Positions 1 to 9,547 are shown, numbered from the stretch's first letter. The stretch is DNA of 64,000 nucleotides from JAHRVQ01 sp047616645 (GCA_047616645.1 JBLHIH010000002.1:1-64000), one strand, 5' to 3'. Numbers and translations are program-made. The notes: generated from the letters alone by a model not told the origin.

Positions 1-1985
1 ATCGATATATTGATAACTTGGGAGAAGATGAATATCACTCCTTCCTCGGCGTGCCGATCATTCACCACAGAAAAGTACTTGGCGTTATTGTTGTCCAAAG
101 GCAAAGCATACGCCGATACGATGAAAGTGAAGAAGCCTTTCTCATCACCTTATCCGCACAGCTTGCAGGGGTTATTGCCCACGCAAAAGTGTCCGGCGCA
201 TTTTCAGGGTCAGCAAAAGAGTTGCCTGCAACGCGTTTTCCCGGGACGGCTGGCGCACCGGGTGTCGCCATTGGTACAGCAATCGTTGTCTACCCAGAAG
301 CAGACTTAAGTAAGGTTCCTGAACGAAAAACCAAAAATATAGATCACCAAATACTGATTTTTCGGAATGCTGTAGAAGAAACGCGGGCTGAAATAACCCT
401 CATGAGCCAAAAGCTCTCGGATCGATTACAGCCTGAAGAGCTCGCCTTATTTGATGCCTATCTGCACATGCTAGATGACACCGCGATTGCTGGCGAAGTC
501 GTCACGCTGATCAGTCAAGGTATCTGGTCGCAAACTGCCTTAAGAACAGTGATTGATTTACATGTTTCTAATTTTGATGCGATGGAAGATTTATACCTAC
601 GCGAGAGAGGCACAGATGTTCGAGATCTTGGGCAGCGGGTACTTGCGAAACTACAAAGTAAAGATGAAAAGAGAAAATACTATCCACGAGGTACTGTTTT
701 AGTTGGCGATGTTCTAACGCCATCGATGCTTGCGAGCGTGCCGAGGGGCAGGTTGGCAGGTCTTGTCTCATTAAAAGGTTCTGGTAGCTCCCATGTCGCA
801 ATATTGGCCAAAGCGATGGGTGTCCCGACGGTGATGGGTGTGGATGATCTACCCCTTAATTTACTTGAAGAAAAACCGATTATTGTTGATGGATTTAATG
901 GTCTTGTCATTACCTATCCCAATAAAGAACAACTCAACCTTTACAAAGGTATTGTTAAAGAAGAAGCAGCCTTTGATGAAGAGCTCAACGCCTTAAAAGA
1001 TGAGCGATCAGAGACCCTCGACAATCATCGGGTGAGATTGTGGGTCAATACGGGTTTGATGACGGATGTTGCAAAATCACTCGACCATGGCGCAGAAGGG
1101 GTTGGTTTATATCGTACCGAAGTTCACTTTATGATGAATGATCGATTCCCCACTGAAGAAGAGCAGCGGCTAATTTACCGCAAACATTTAAAAGCATTTT
1201 ACCCGCGCCCGGTGACCATGAGGACACTTGATATTGGCGGGGATAAATCCTTAAGTTATTTTCCCATTCAAGAAGATAATCCGTTTTTAGGTTGGCGCGG
1301 TATTAGAGTGACTCTTGATCATCCGGAAATATTTTTGGCTCAAGTCAGGGCGATGATTCGTGCTAACAAGGGAATTGATGCTTATCTGAGAATCATGTTG
1401 CCTATGGTGAGTAGTGTCTCGGAGGTTGATGAGGCGCAGAGACTCATTAGCCAATGTTACCGCGAGATAGTAGAGGAAGGTGTAGAAGTTGAGATGCCAG
1501 ATGTGGGTGTCATGATAGAAGTACCCGCAGCAGTTTACCAAGCCCGGGATATTATTCGTAAAGTAGATTTTTTGTCCGTCGGCAGCAATGACTTGATTCA
1601 ATATATGTTAGCAGTTGACAGAAACAACGCGCGAGTTGCAGAGCTTTATCAGGAATTTCACCCTGCGGTTCTGCATGCCTTGAAGCAAGTGGTAGATGCC
1701 GCTCAGGCCGAGAAAAAACCCGTTGGCATATGTGGTGAAATGGCGGGTAATCCCTCTGCTGCTATTTTGCTCGCGGCCATGGGCTTTGATGTACTTTCGA
1801 TGGCGACCACAAACCTTTTAAAAGTGAAGTGGGCGATTCGTAGTTTTGAGATGACCAGGGCCAAGAAAATCTTGAGTAAAGTACTCAAGATGGATAACGC
1901 TCACCTCATCAAAAATTATGTCGAAGGCGAGATGAGAAAAGCAGGACTTGAAAAACTGATTCAATCTCGACAGTCACCAAAGTAG
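1..1985 (+). CDS. ptsP: PtsP, phosphoenolpyruvate-protein phosphotransferase (EI-Ntr), 5' end cut by window
   Basis: This is the first enzyme of the nitrogen-type phosphotransferase system, which takes phosphate from PEP and passes it to NPr in the cytoplasm. The reading frame is open from base 3, so the gene starts upstream and most of the N-terminal GAF domain is missing; the visible part begins at GAF residues (HSFLGVPIIHH). Then come the PEP-utilising N-terminal domain, the swivelling domain with the phospho-accepting His in GSGSSHVAILAK (His codon at 792-794), and the PEP-binding barrel (GLYRTEV, DIGGDKSL, GSNDLIQY, and ICGEMAG with the catalytic Cys). The frame closes with TAG at 1983-1985, ten bases from the end of the convergent next gene. 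GAF plus EI architecture separates it from sugar-PTS PtsI. Confidence 0.95.
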   Translation, partial: RYIDNLGEDEYHSFLGVPIIHHRKVLGVIVVQRQSIRRYDESEEAFLITLSAQLAGVIAHAKVSGAFSGSAKELPATRFPGTAGAPGVAIGTAIVVYPEADLSKVPERKTKNIDHQILIFRNAVEETRAEITLMSQKLSDRLQPEELALFDAYLHMLDDTAIAGEVVTLISQGIWSQTALRTVIDLHVSNFDAMEDLYLRERGTDVRDLGQRVLAKLQSKDEKRKYYPRGTVLVGDVLTPSMLASVPRGRLAGLVSLKGSGSSHVAILAKAMGVPTVMGVDDLPLNLLEEKPIIVDGFNGLVITYPNKEQLNLYKGIVKEEAAFDEELNALKDERSETLDNHRVRLWVNTGLMTDVAKSLDHGAEGVGLYRTEVHFMMNDRFPTEEEQRLIYRKHLKAFYPRPVTMRTLDIGGDKSLSYFPIQEDNPFLGWRGIRVTLDHPEIFLAQVRAMIRANKGIDAYLRIMLPMVSSVSEVDEAQRLISQCYREIVEEGVEVEMPDVGVMIEVPAAVYQARDIIRKVDFLSVGSNDLIQYMLAVDRNNARVAELYQEFHPAVLHALKQVVDAAQAEKKPVGICGEMAGNPSAAILLAAMGFDVLSMATTNLLKVKWAIRSFEMTRAKKILSKVLKMDNAHLIKNYVEGEMRKAGLEKLIQSRQSPK

Positions 1986-1995
1986 TCATGACTTT

Positions 1996-2712
1996 TTATA
2001 AAATCGCTTTCTGTTGAAACACACGACTATCTTCCCTGGCCCCCTTTTGATCGAACCTCCTCTCTTCAAAATAGTGATCCTGCTTTGTTAAACGAACAAC
2101 GGTGCAAACGGAAGTGCCATAGTTTTCACCAATAATAAAGCGCGCACTGTGATCACTGTTATCGCCTCTATAGGCAAGCAGGCTGAATAAATCTTCTGTT
2201 TCAAAATTGGCATGAGAAAGTGATTTGAGATCTTCTCTAGCCGAGATGACCTTTGGCCAATCACAATCGAGAAGTTGATTGCTTAAACCATAATAGCCCG
2301 CGCTTAAGGCTTTCATTTCTCTTGAACGATTACTGTAATACCAGGTAGATCCACCACTGGAAAGAATCAGGTTAAAACCCCTGTATAGCTCGGCATCTTG
2401 ATCCACGCGCTTCAGGTATTCTTGGGGGTCAACATCACTTTGTAAAAAATCACGCGTTAAAGCGCCTCTGGACCTGGGCGGCAAGGGATCTGCTGGCATT
2501 TCTGCAAAGTTAGTCACTGCTGCAAAACGGCCTGCTTTAGTGAGCCCTAGCCAAGTACCTCCTGCTTGAAGATCTATCCCCCCAAGAACATCTTGATTTG
2601 CTTGCCAATAATCAGCGGGCAAGGTGGGACGTTGATGTTGCTCATCGCGGTTGGCTGCAACAATAAGACTGTCTTGTTCATTTGGGGATACAGCAAAGAG
2701 GATTAAGCACAT
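1996..2712 (-). CDS. NRDE family protein (TANGO2-like)
   Basis: The 238-residue protein opens with MCLILFAV and carries the family-defining AANRDE motif at about residues 20-25, followed by GGTWLGLTKAGRFAAVTNF. This matches the NRDE/TANGO2 family. The family starts with an invariant Met-Cys; human TANGO2 is linked to lipid and haem handling, but the bacterial role is not settled. No signal peptide is seen, so it is probably cytoplasmic. It converges on ptsP and is divergent from lgt, with about 90 bp between the two start codons. Length is normal for the family. Confidence 0.85.
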   Translation of the reverse strand: MCLILFAVSPNEQDSLIVAANRDEQHQRPTLPADYWQANQDVLGGIDLQAGGTWLGLTKAGRFAAVTNFAEMPADPLPPRSRGALTRDFLQSDVDPQEYLKRVDQDAELYRGFNLILSSGGSTWYYSNRSREMKALSAGYYGLSNQLLDCDWPKVISAREDLKSLSHANFETEDLFSLLAYRGDNSDHSARFIIGENYGTSVCTVVRLTKQDHYFEERRFDQKGAREDSRVFQQKAIL

Positions 2713-2801
2713 ATATTGAATCTATTATTGGATCTATTAAAAAGTGAGTTTATCATTGAGGCCAAGTAAGGAATAATACTTCTTTTTTAGAATTTTCAAA
2801 C

Positions 2802-3602
2802 ATGTGGCAATATCCGGAATTTGATCCAGTCGCCCTAAGCCTTGGTCCCATCAGTATTCATTGGTATGCCTTGAGCTATCTTGTTGGTATTGGCTGCGTT
2901 TGGTGGCGCCTTAATGCACGGGCTAAAGCGTCCCCTGATCGCTATCAGTGGAATGAAGAACAGGTATCTGATCTTGTCTTTTATGCTGTCTTCGGCATCA
3001 TCCTGGGCGGTCGCGTGGGTTATATGTTGTTTTATGGCTGGGACCAAGTACTCGATAACCCCCTTGTTATCTTTAAAGTCTGGCAGGGCGGCATGTCCTT
3101 TCACGGTGGTATGCTAGGTGTGCTAGTGGCTATGGCTGTTTATGCGCGACTACATGGTAGAACGTTTTTTCAGGTGACTGATTACATTGCGCCGTCTGTA
3201 CCTATTGCTTTGGGGGCTGGCCGCATTGGTAATTTCATCAATGGCGAATTACCCGGTCGAGAAACTGACGTGTCCTGGGCCGCTATCTACCCCGGCGACG
3301 TAGTCGGCAGACATCCTTCTAGCCTTTACCAAGCATTAGCTGAAGGTGTGATTTTGTTTACCATATTATGGATTTTGAATAGGAAGGAAAAACCAGTAAT
3401 GGCCATATCAGGCTTGTTTCTATTAAGCTATGGCAGCTTAAGGTTTATCACTGAATTTTATAGAGAGCCTGATCTTCACCTAGGCTTTGTTGCCTTTGGA
3501 TGGGCAAGCCAAGGACAATTGCTTTCTACGCCGATGATTGCTGTGGGATTAGCTTTTATCATTTATGCTTACCGCAATAAATTTATAAGCAAACAAAATT
3601 AA
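2802..3602 (+). CDS. lgt: Prolipoprotein diacylglyceryl transferase
   Basis: Lgt transfers a diacylglyceryl group from phosphatidylglycerol to the lipobox cysteine of prolipoproteins at the inner membrane. The 266-residue protein has the expected series of membrane segments and the diagnostic sequences SFHGGMLG and GRIGNFINGELPGRETD, with the essential Arg/Asn cluster. It begins at ATG 2802 (MWQYPEFDP, typical of the family) and is followed after 19 bp by fabV. Several lipoproteins later in this window would be its substrates. Confidence 0.97.
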   Translation: MWQYPEFDPVALSLGPISIHWYALSYLVGIGCVWWRLNARAKASPDRYQWNEEQVSDLVFYAVFGIILGGRVGYMLFYGWDQVLDNPLVIFKVWQGGMSFHGGMLGVLVAMAVYARLHGRTFFQVTDYIAPSVPIALGAGRIGNFINGELPGRETDVSWAAIYPGDVVGRHPSSLYQALAEGVILFTILWILNRKEKPVMAISGLFLLSYGSLRFITEFYREPDLHLGFVAFGWASQGQLLSTPMIAVGLAFIIYAYRNKFISKQN

Positions 3603-3621
3603 CTCAACAGGCGATCTCATT

Positions 3622-4815
3622 ATGATTATTCAAGCAAAAATAAAAGGTTTCCTCTGCACAACGGCACACCCAAAAGGCTGCGAGCAGGACGTAAAGCAAC
3701 AGATAGCACACGTAAAATCTCAGGGTCTACATGAAGCAGGCCCAAAAAAAGTCCTCGTGATTGGAGCGTCAGGAGGCTACGGTCTTGCTTCACGTATCAG
3801 TGCCGCCTTTGGTTACAAGGCAGCGACAATCGGTGTATTTTTTGAAAGACCTGCGATTAAAAAAAGAACAGCGTCAGCGGGTTGGTATAAATCTGCCGCC
3901 TTCACGCAGATGGCACAAGAAGAAGGGCTTTACGCTAAAAACCTAAATGGTGATGCATTTTCTGAAGCGGTAAAAAAAGCCACTATTGATCTTATTAAAC
4001 AAGATTTGGGTCAAGTTGATATGGTGGTTTACTCGTTAGCCGCACCTGCTAGAGCTTTGCCAGATGGCACAGTTGTCAGAAGCACATTAAAACCCATCGG
4101 CGAATCTTTTGAAGGGGCAACCATAGATTTTAATAGTGCCCAACTTCGATCAATTAGTCTGCCTCCTGCTAACGAAGAAGAAATTGCAGATACCGTCAAA
4201 GTGATGGGTGGAGAGGATTGGGAGTTGTGGATTGATGCACTGCTAAAAGCGGACGTTTTAGCTGATGGTTGTATCACTACTAATTATACTTACCTGGGTA
4301 GTGAGGCAACGTGGCCCATATATCATCACGGTACAATAGGCCAGGCTAAAGAAGATCTTGGTCGCGCAGCAAACGCTTTGGTGGCTCCCATGGCGAGCGT
4401 GAATGGCAAAGCCCATGTGGCAGTAATGAAAGGATTGATGACACAGGCCGCGTCAGCGATCCCTGGTATGGCAATCTACCTTTCTCTCTTGTTCAAGGTG
4501 ATGAAAGAAAAAGGTAATCATGAAGGCTGCATAGAACAAACGACGCGCTTTTTTAACACCCAACTATTTGCAGGAGGTGAGCTTAACCTGGATGACGAGT
4601 CGCGAATAAGAATGGATGATTGGGAAATGCAGGACGATATACAAGGGTTTGTAAAAGAACATTGGTCGACTGTTAGTGACGAAAATCTTAACGAGATATC
4701 AGACTTTGCAGGATATCGGCAAGCCTTCCTTCAGATGCACGGTTTTGACTTTGAAGGCGTCGACTATGATGCCGACTTAGAACAAGATGTGGCTATGGAT
4801 CTTGTTTTTGGTTAA
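3622..4815 (+). CDS. fabV: Trans-2-enoyl-ACP reductase FabV (NADH)
   Basis: FabV catalyses the last reduction of the fatty acid elongation cycle and is the triclosan-resistant type of enoyl reductase. The 397 residues match the usual family length. Visible motifs are the nucleotide-binding GASGGYGLASRI near residues 48-59 and the catalytic Tyr-x8-Lys pair (Tyr about 234, Lys about 243, in IYHHGTIGQAK). The N-terminus MIIQAKIKGF and C-terminal FAGYRQAFLQMHGF are typical of the FabV group found in Vibrio, Pseudomonas and relatives. It lies 19 bp after lgt and may be co-transcribed with it. Confidence 0.96.
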   Translation: MIIQAKIKGFLCTTAHPKGCEQDVKQQIAHVKSQGLHEAGPKKVLVIGASGGYGLASRISAAFGYKAATIGVFFERPAIKKRTASAGWYKSAAFTQMAQEEGLYAKNLNGDAFSEAVKKATIDLIKQDLGQVDMVVYSLAAPARALPDGTVVRSTLKPIGESFEGATIDFNSAQLRSISLPPANEEEIADTVKVMGGEDWELWIDALLKADVLADGCITTNYTYLGSEATWPIYHHGTIGQAKEDLGRAANALVAPMASVNGKAHVAVMKGLMTQAASAIPGMAIYLSLLFKVMKEKGNHEGCIEQTTRFFNTQLFAGGELNLDDESRIRMDDWEMQDDIQGFVKEHWSTVSDENLNEISDFAGYRQAFLQMHGFDFEGVDYDADLEQDVAMDLVFG

Positions 4816-4902
4816 AGGCTTACACCCTACAACAACAATGTCTTACAGTATTGCCCTGCTTTAGCTGATACCTATCAAGCACTCAGCTGCCAAAATGAAG
4901 TC

Positions 4903-6288
4903 ATGTTAAAAGATGACAACTTTCACTATCTCATTAGGGCGACTTACCAACCAAGGGTCGTCGCCTCCGCTTTAGCAGTGCTGATTACCCTCAGTCCGTA
5001 CATTGCGAGCAATGTTCTGCCCGCGAGTTTGTTGATAATGATTGCTGCTGTTCTGCTTTATCCGCATCTTACTTATTGGATCAGTGGCATTTGGTTCAAT
5101 GGAGAGTCGGCATCTAGAACCTCCATGATCTTCGATGGTATTGTCGTCGGCATCATGATTTCTGCTAACGGCTTTTATCTACTTACTACGATTACACTAT
5201 TATCGGCCCTCGTTTTTAGTACAGCGGTAGTGGCAAAACCGAAAATATTAGGCGTAAGTTTATTCGTCTTAATTGTTATTGTTTCGTCAGCTTGGCTTCT
5301 TGGTATGCCCGTCAGATCTAGTGGATCTGATCTCACTAATGGTTTGTGTTCGCTTTTTTTGGTGATATATACCGCGATGATTGCTTATCAAGTGTTTAAG
5401 GTGACTTCTCGCCTTCGGCAAAGTCGTCAAAAAACTGAACTGGATAACCAAGTTCTTTCTGGCATCACTCAGCATCTAAGTCGGTACATCAGTCCGCAAC
5501 TTTTTACTGAAATCACCCAACAAACTAAGACGGGTCAAAAAACTAACCGAAAACGTCTAACGGTGTTCTTTTCGGATATCGAAGGTTTTACTGAGTTGAT
5601 GGATAAACTTGAGGAAGAAACGGTTACGCATATCCTAAATGAATACCTAAACTCCATGGCTGAGATTGCAACAAAGTATGGCGGCACAATAGATAAATTT
5701 ATGGGTGACGGCATGATGATATTTTTTGGTGACCCCCATACAAAGGGCGCAAAAGAAGATGCCTTGGCCTGTGTTCGTATGTCCCTAGAAATGGCCCAGC
5801 GCCTAAAACGTTTGAGATCGAAGTGGCAAGCAGCGGGCATATTTAGCGATTTGCATATGCGGATAGGCATCAACACGGGATATTGTGCTGTGGGCAATTT
5901 TGGCTCTGAAAACAGAATGGACTACACAGCGGTAGGCAGTGCAGTTAATCTTGCGAGCCGACTTGAAGGTTGCGCTGGGAGAGATTCAATCTTAATCTCT
6001 AATGGCACCTATCAACTTGTTTTTTCAGCTATTGATTGTCATGAACAAGTGCCTGTGAATGTGAAGGGCATAAGGCGGTCTATTCAAAATTATCTTGTCC
6101 TGGGTGAACGCCAGGAATCCAAAATGACAGCAATAGAAAAAGAAGGAGCAGGATTCAGTATCAGCATGAATCCAACAAAGGTGGATATTGGTAAAGCGCG
6201 TGAATTAATGAAGGAAATTGATCAAAGCCTGTTGGCGATAGAACGTCAAAATAATGAAGGTAAGGTTAATATCAGACTTCTAAGCTAG
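4903..6288 (+). CDS. Membrane-anchored class III adenylate cyclase
   Basis: The first 170 residues form about five or six hydrophobic segments with no recognised periplasmic sensor domain. A short linker leads to a class III nucleotide cyclase domain from about residue 215 to 400. Both metal-binding aspartates are present (FFSDIEGF, Asp225; FMGDGMMIFFGDP, Asp269). The transition-state Asn and Arg (AVNLASRLE) are present, and the Lys in TIDKFMGDG and Asp in RMDYTAVG fit ATP rather than GTP specificity. It should make cAMP at the inner membrane. The gene stands alone between fabV and hemE. The roughly 60-residue C-terminal tail is of unknown role. Confidence 0.9.
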   Translation: MLKDDNFHYLIRATYQPRVVASALAVLITLSPYIASNVLPASLLIMIAAVLLYPHLTYWISGIWFNGESASRTSMIFDGIVVGIMISANGFYLLTTITLLSALVFSTAVVAKPKILGVSLFVLIVIVSSAWLLGMPVRSSGSDLTNGLCSLFLVIYTAMIAYQVFKVTSRLRQSRQKTELDNQVLSGITQHLSRYISPQLFTEITQQTKTGQKTNRKRLTVFFSDIEGFTELMDKLEEETVTHILNEYLNSMAEIATKYGGTIDKFMGDGMMIFFGDPHTKGAKEDALACVRMSLEMAQRLKRLRSKWQAAGIFSDLHMRIGINTGYCAVGNFGSENRMDYTAVGSAVNLASRLEGCAGRDSILISNGTYQLVFSAIDCHEQVPVNVKGIRRSIQNYLVLGERQESKMTAIEKEGAGFSISMNPTKVDIGKARELMKEIDQSLLAIERQNNEGKVNIRLLS

Positions 6289-6420
6289 GCTGATACCGCC
6301 GTTTTTGCAGCGCAATTAAGATTAAGTCTCATAACATCTAAAGGCGAATATATGGCGCTCTAGTATCTTGTCGTGATCATGTATAATAACTTTTTTGAAT
6401 CAAAATAAGTTGTACCGCGC

Positions 6421-7485
6421 ATGATTGAAGAGACGATTGAAGACACAAATAAAGACCTGCACAACTCTGTTTTTCTGAAAGCCTGCCGTGCCGAGAAAAC
6501 GGACTACACACCGATCTGGTTAAATCGACAAGCCGGAAGGTATATGCCAGAGTATCACCAAGTAAAAGGTGATACGCCTAGCTTAGATTTCTTTAAGACC
6601 CCAGAGCTTGCCGCAAAAGCAACACTCGATGCCCAGCGCATACTGGGTGTGGATGCTGCCATCATGTTTGCCGATTTATTGCCCATTCTAGAACCAATGG
6701 GTATGAGTCTCGATTACATAAAAGGTTTCGGTCCTAAATTTGCCAATCCGATTCGAACCCACCAAGACATCGAAAACTTGACACTACAAGCTGCAAGCGA
6801 ATCCATGCCCTATATTGCAGAAGTGATTAAGCTAATCCGCGCTGAGCTGCCAAAAAACATACCGCTCATAGGTTTTGGCGGTGCGCCGTTTACCCTTGCG
6901 TCCTATGCTATCGAAGGTCAAGGTTCTCGCAATTATGTCCATGTTAAACAAATGATGTACGGCGATACAGAAGCTTGGCATCGATTGATGGACACCATCA
7001 CGACAACCGTCATTGACTACATGAACTATCAAATAGCATCTGGCGTGCAGGCAGTACAATTATTTGATAGCTGGGTAGGGTGTTTATCTCCCATTGACTA
7101 TATCCAATATGTCATGCCCCACAGTGAACGCTTAATGAAAAGCATCAGTGGTAAAGTACCCGTGATTCATTTTGGTACCGGTAACCCTGCCTTAGCACCA
7201 TTGTTGGCAAAAGCCGGCGGTGATGTACTCGCTTTAGATTGGCGAACACCATTGATACCCACATGGGATGAAACAGGTGTGAAAGCCGTACAAGGTAATC
7301 TAGATCCCATTATTCTTTGCTCAACCCCTGATGCCATTCGACAAAAAGCAAAAGAGCTATTAGACGAAGTAGATGGTCGTCCTGGACATATATTTAACCT
7401 AGGCCATGGCATTATTCCCGAAACACCGGTTGAGAATGTTAAAGCCTTAGTTGATTTTGTGCATGAATATACGGCACGTGGTTAG
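6421..7485 (+). CDS. hemE: Uroporphyrinogen decarboxylase
   Basis: HemE removes four acetate carboxyls from uroporphyrinogen III in haem synthesis. The signature WLNRQAGRYMPEY (substrate-binding Arg) and the catalytic Asp in MFADLLPILEPMG are visible, as is GFGGAPFTLASYAIEG; 354 residues is a normal length. The start at ATG 6421 adds about 20 residues before the conserved core, so a later start is possible. The sequence reads unlike the common gammaproteobacterial HemE (which has WMMRQAGRYLPEY) and recalls copies from other phyla; that is an impression, not an alignment result. Its stop codon overlaps the stop of the convergent integrase gene by four bases. Confidence 0.93.
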   Translation: MIEETIEDTNKDLHNSVFLKACRAEKTDYTPIWLNRQAGRYMPEYHQVKGDTPSLDFFKTPELAAKATLDAQRILGVDAAIMFADLLPILEPMGMSLDYIKGFGPKFANPIRTHQDIENLTLQAASESMPYIAEVIKLIRAELPKNIPLIGFGGAPFTLASYAIEGQGSRNYVHVKQMMYGDTEAWHRLMDTITTTVIDYMNYQIASGVQAVQLFDSWVGCLSPIDYIQYVMPHSERLMKSISGKVPVIHFGTGNPALAPLLAKAGGDVLALDWRTPLIPTWDETGVKAVQGNLDPIILCSTPDAIRQKAKELLDEVDGRPGHIFNLGHGIIPETPVENVKALVDFVHEYTARG

Positions 7486-8333
7486 ATATCCAGATCAATT
7501 TTAGGGTAGATATCTTCTAACGGACTTCGTACTGCGTGACCACCACGCTTTAGCACATGGGTATAGATTTCTGTTGTCTCAAGTGAAGAGTGCCCCAGCT
7601 GTTTTTGTACGGTTCTAATGTCCATTCCATTTTCTAAGGCGTGGGTAGCAAAGGAATGTCTTAGGGTGTGAGGTGATGCTGGCTTTAAGAGCTGTGCTTC
7701 GACTACTGCAGCTCTAAATGCCTTCTGAAATGTGGACTGGTACTGGTGATGACGACGGACTTCACCTGATCTCGGGTCGGCGCTCAATTTTTTGGATGGA
7801 AAAACATATTGCCAAGGTATGCTCTTGGCCGCATTTCGATATTTTTTTGCAAGGGAATATGGCATATGCACGCTGCCATAACCCGCCTTTAAATCACCTG
7901 CATGAATAAGCATTGCAGTTTCCATTTGGTTCTTCATTGGTGCTATCAATTGTGGCGACAAATTAACAATTCTGTCTTTTTGTCCTTTGCCTTCATGAAT
8001 ATGTAAGCAAGAATATTCAAGATCTACATCTTTAATTCGAAGCCGTATACATTCTATGGTACGTAATCCTGACCCATACAGTAAGGACGCCATAAGACGA
8101 TGAGTGCCTTGTAGTTCCTGCATCAGTCGCAATATTTCATCACGGGTAAGTACAACAGGTAACTTAGAAGCCTTCTTTGCTCTTGTCGCTTTTGTGACGT
8201 CACCAAGTGGCCTTTTAACAACATACCGGTATACGAATACAAGTGCATTCAATGCGAGGTTTTGTGTTCTTGGTGCGACATTTCTATTTACAGCTAGATG
8301 AGTAAGAAATTGCTCAACATGTTGATCGCCCAT
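7482..8333 (-). pseudogene. intI: Integron-type tyrosine recombinase IntI, 5'-truncated
   Basis: The 283-residue frame contains the full catalytic core of a tyrosine recombinase: Arg in SGLRTIE, Lys in GKGQKDR, HTLRHSFATH, LGHSS and the Tyr in EIYTH. It also has the extra segment between the Lys and the HxxR box (about residues 150-195, LKAGYGSVHMPYSL to SGEVRRHH) that marks integron integrases and is absent from XerC/XerD. IntI proteins are usually about 320-340 residues. Here the N-terminal 45-50 residues, most of the first DNA-binding helices, are missing. The frame begins directly where the IS110 transposase frame ends (stop at 8336-8338), so the 5' end was most likely removed by that insertion. 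It is probably inactive. Confidence 0.85.
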
Positions 8334-8335
8334 GT

Positions 8336-9468
8336 CTAACTTTTTACTGGTGTTGCAGGCAACACCACTTCTCTGGATATTGCCCAGATATACGCAATCA
8401 TCTCTCTCGCAATAGCAGCCATAACAACATTGTATTGCTTGCCTCTTTTGGTCATGTAACTGTATCTCTTACAAAGCCTATTCTGCCCCTTTCAGGCAAT
8501 CGCTATAACGTTTTTGGGTAAACCTTCCTGCCTGATTTACATTTCCTTTGACACCTTCGCAGGGAAGCGATAACTATGCGCACCTTCAACCAGTAAACGC
8601 CGTGCTCTTGAGTTTCCTGCTTTGGTTAAACCACCCAATCGGCGTTTATCGCTGCTGGTATATTCACTCGGCGTTAAACCAACATAAGACATCAGCTTTG
8701 ATGGATGATCAAAACGCGTGAGATCACCCAACTCTGCAATCACACCTGTCGCGACAAGAAGACGAACACCTCGCATAGCTTGTATTGATTTCGCAATAGG
8801 ATAATAACGCCATTGTTGAACTCGATAATTTAACGCATTGTCCATTCTATCAAGTCGATCCTGTCTTTCAGTGATGGTCTGAATCATCTCTTGAAGAACA
8901 TAATGTTGTGCTGCGTGAGACAAGACAATTTCTGTTAACCAACGAAGATGTTTTAAAGACCAATTAGGTGTGCCTTTGTAATGTATATGTTTACGAAGCA
9001 ACAATGCTTTCAATCGGTATTTGGCATCATTGAGATCATGCATGGCCGCTTCTCTGGCACGGGATATATCCCGAATGGCCTCGTCCTCTTCAGAGGACAC
9101 ATAGATAGACTTGAGATCTCCTTGCTTGAGTAACTGGGTTAACATCAAGCTGTCGCGTTTATCTGTTTTGACTCTGTTACCTGGTTTTTTGGAATGAGGG
9201 ATGGCGCGACGACATAACAGTCGTGTCCCATGCTAGAGATCAAGCGATACATCCAGTAACCGCAGGGTCCAGCTTCGTAGCAAAAATATAATGTGGCCCG
9301 AGGAAACTTGGCTCGGAAGTGTCTGACCATTTTTTGAACAGCCAAATTTTTAGACTGTATTTTCCCGAAGTGAACAGGTACATTCTCTCTACCATCAAGT
9401 GCGTAGGCGACATCAGAGGATTCTTTATGCGTATCCATCCCAATAAAAATGATGCTATCGTTTTCCAT
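8336..9468 (-). pseudogene. IS110-family transposase, broken by one frameshift and two stops
   Basis: The N-terminal part (9145-9468) has the RuvC-like DEDD domain: FIGMDTHKE, the Glu in CYEAGPCGY, and, after the shift, KTDKRD. The C-terminal part (8537-9148) carries the Transposase_20 region (SYVGLTPSEYTSSD, GGLTKAGNSRARRLLVEGA). The halves are in different frames; the junction is the run of six A at 9185-9190, where one more A would give the normal IPKKPGNRVKTD. Past the TAA that ends the second half, the same frame continues as RQEGLPKNVIAIA, TGA, KGQNRLCKRYSYMTKRGKQ and a tail REMIAYIWAIS, ending at TAG 8336-8338. These are normal family sequences, so the TAA and TGA are internal nonsense codons. 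The TGA stands where the family usually has Trp. Confidence 0.88.
9184..9190 (-). other. A AAA AAC slippery heptamer at the transposase frame junction
   Basis: Read on the minus strand in the frame of the upstream half, the junction is exactly A AAA AAC. This is a canonical -1 slip heptamer in the correct phase. A -1 slip here yields IPKKPGNRVKTD, the sequence expected for the family. It could be chance loss of one A from a homopolymer, or a real recoding site; programmed shifting is not known to me for IS110 elements. Confidence 0.4.
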
Positions 9469-9469
9469 A

Positions 9470-9547
9470 GTGCTGACCTCTTCTATTTGTTTACGGGCAA
9501 ATATTATGGCGCTGGCAGCAATGCTAATCCACGAGAGAGGTCAGCAC
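9470..9547 (-). repeat. Perfect 12-bp inverted repeat just upstream of the IS110 transposase
   Basis: The arms gtgctgacctct (9470-9481) and agaggtcagcac (9536-9547) are exact complements separated by 54 bases. On the transposase strand the inner arm ends one base before the ATG and contains agaggt, the only plausible ribosome-binding sequence, which would be buried in the stem. This may limit expression from outside transcripts. It lies where IS110-group elements encode their guide (bridge) RNA, but is too short to be called one. Confidence 0.6.

Noticed and set aside
8104..8301. Open frames on the + strand opposite the integrase
   Set aside because: They are shadows of the integrase coding strand, without ribosome-binding sites or recognisable content.
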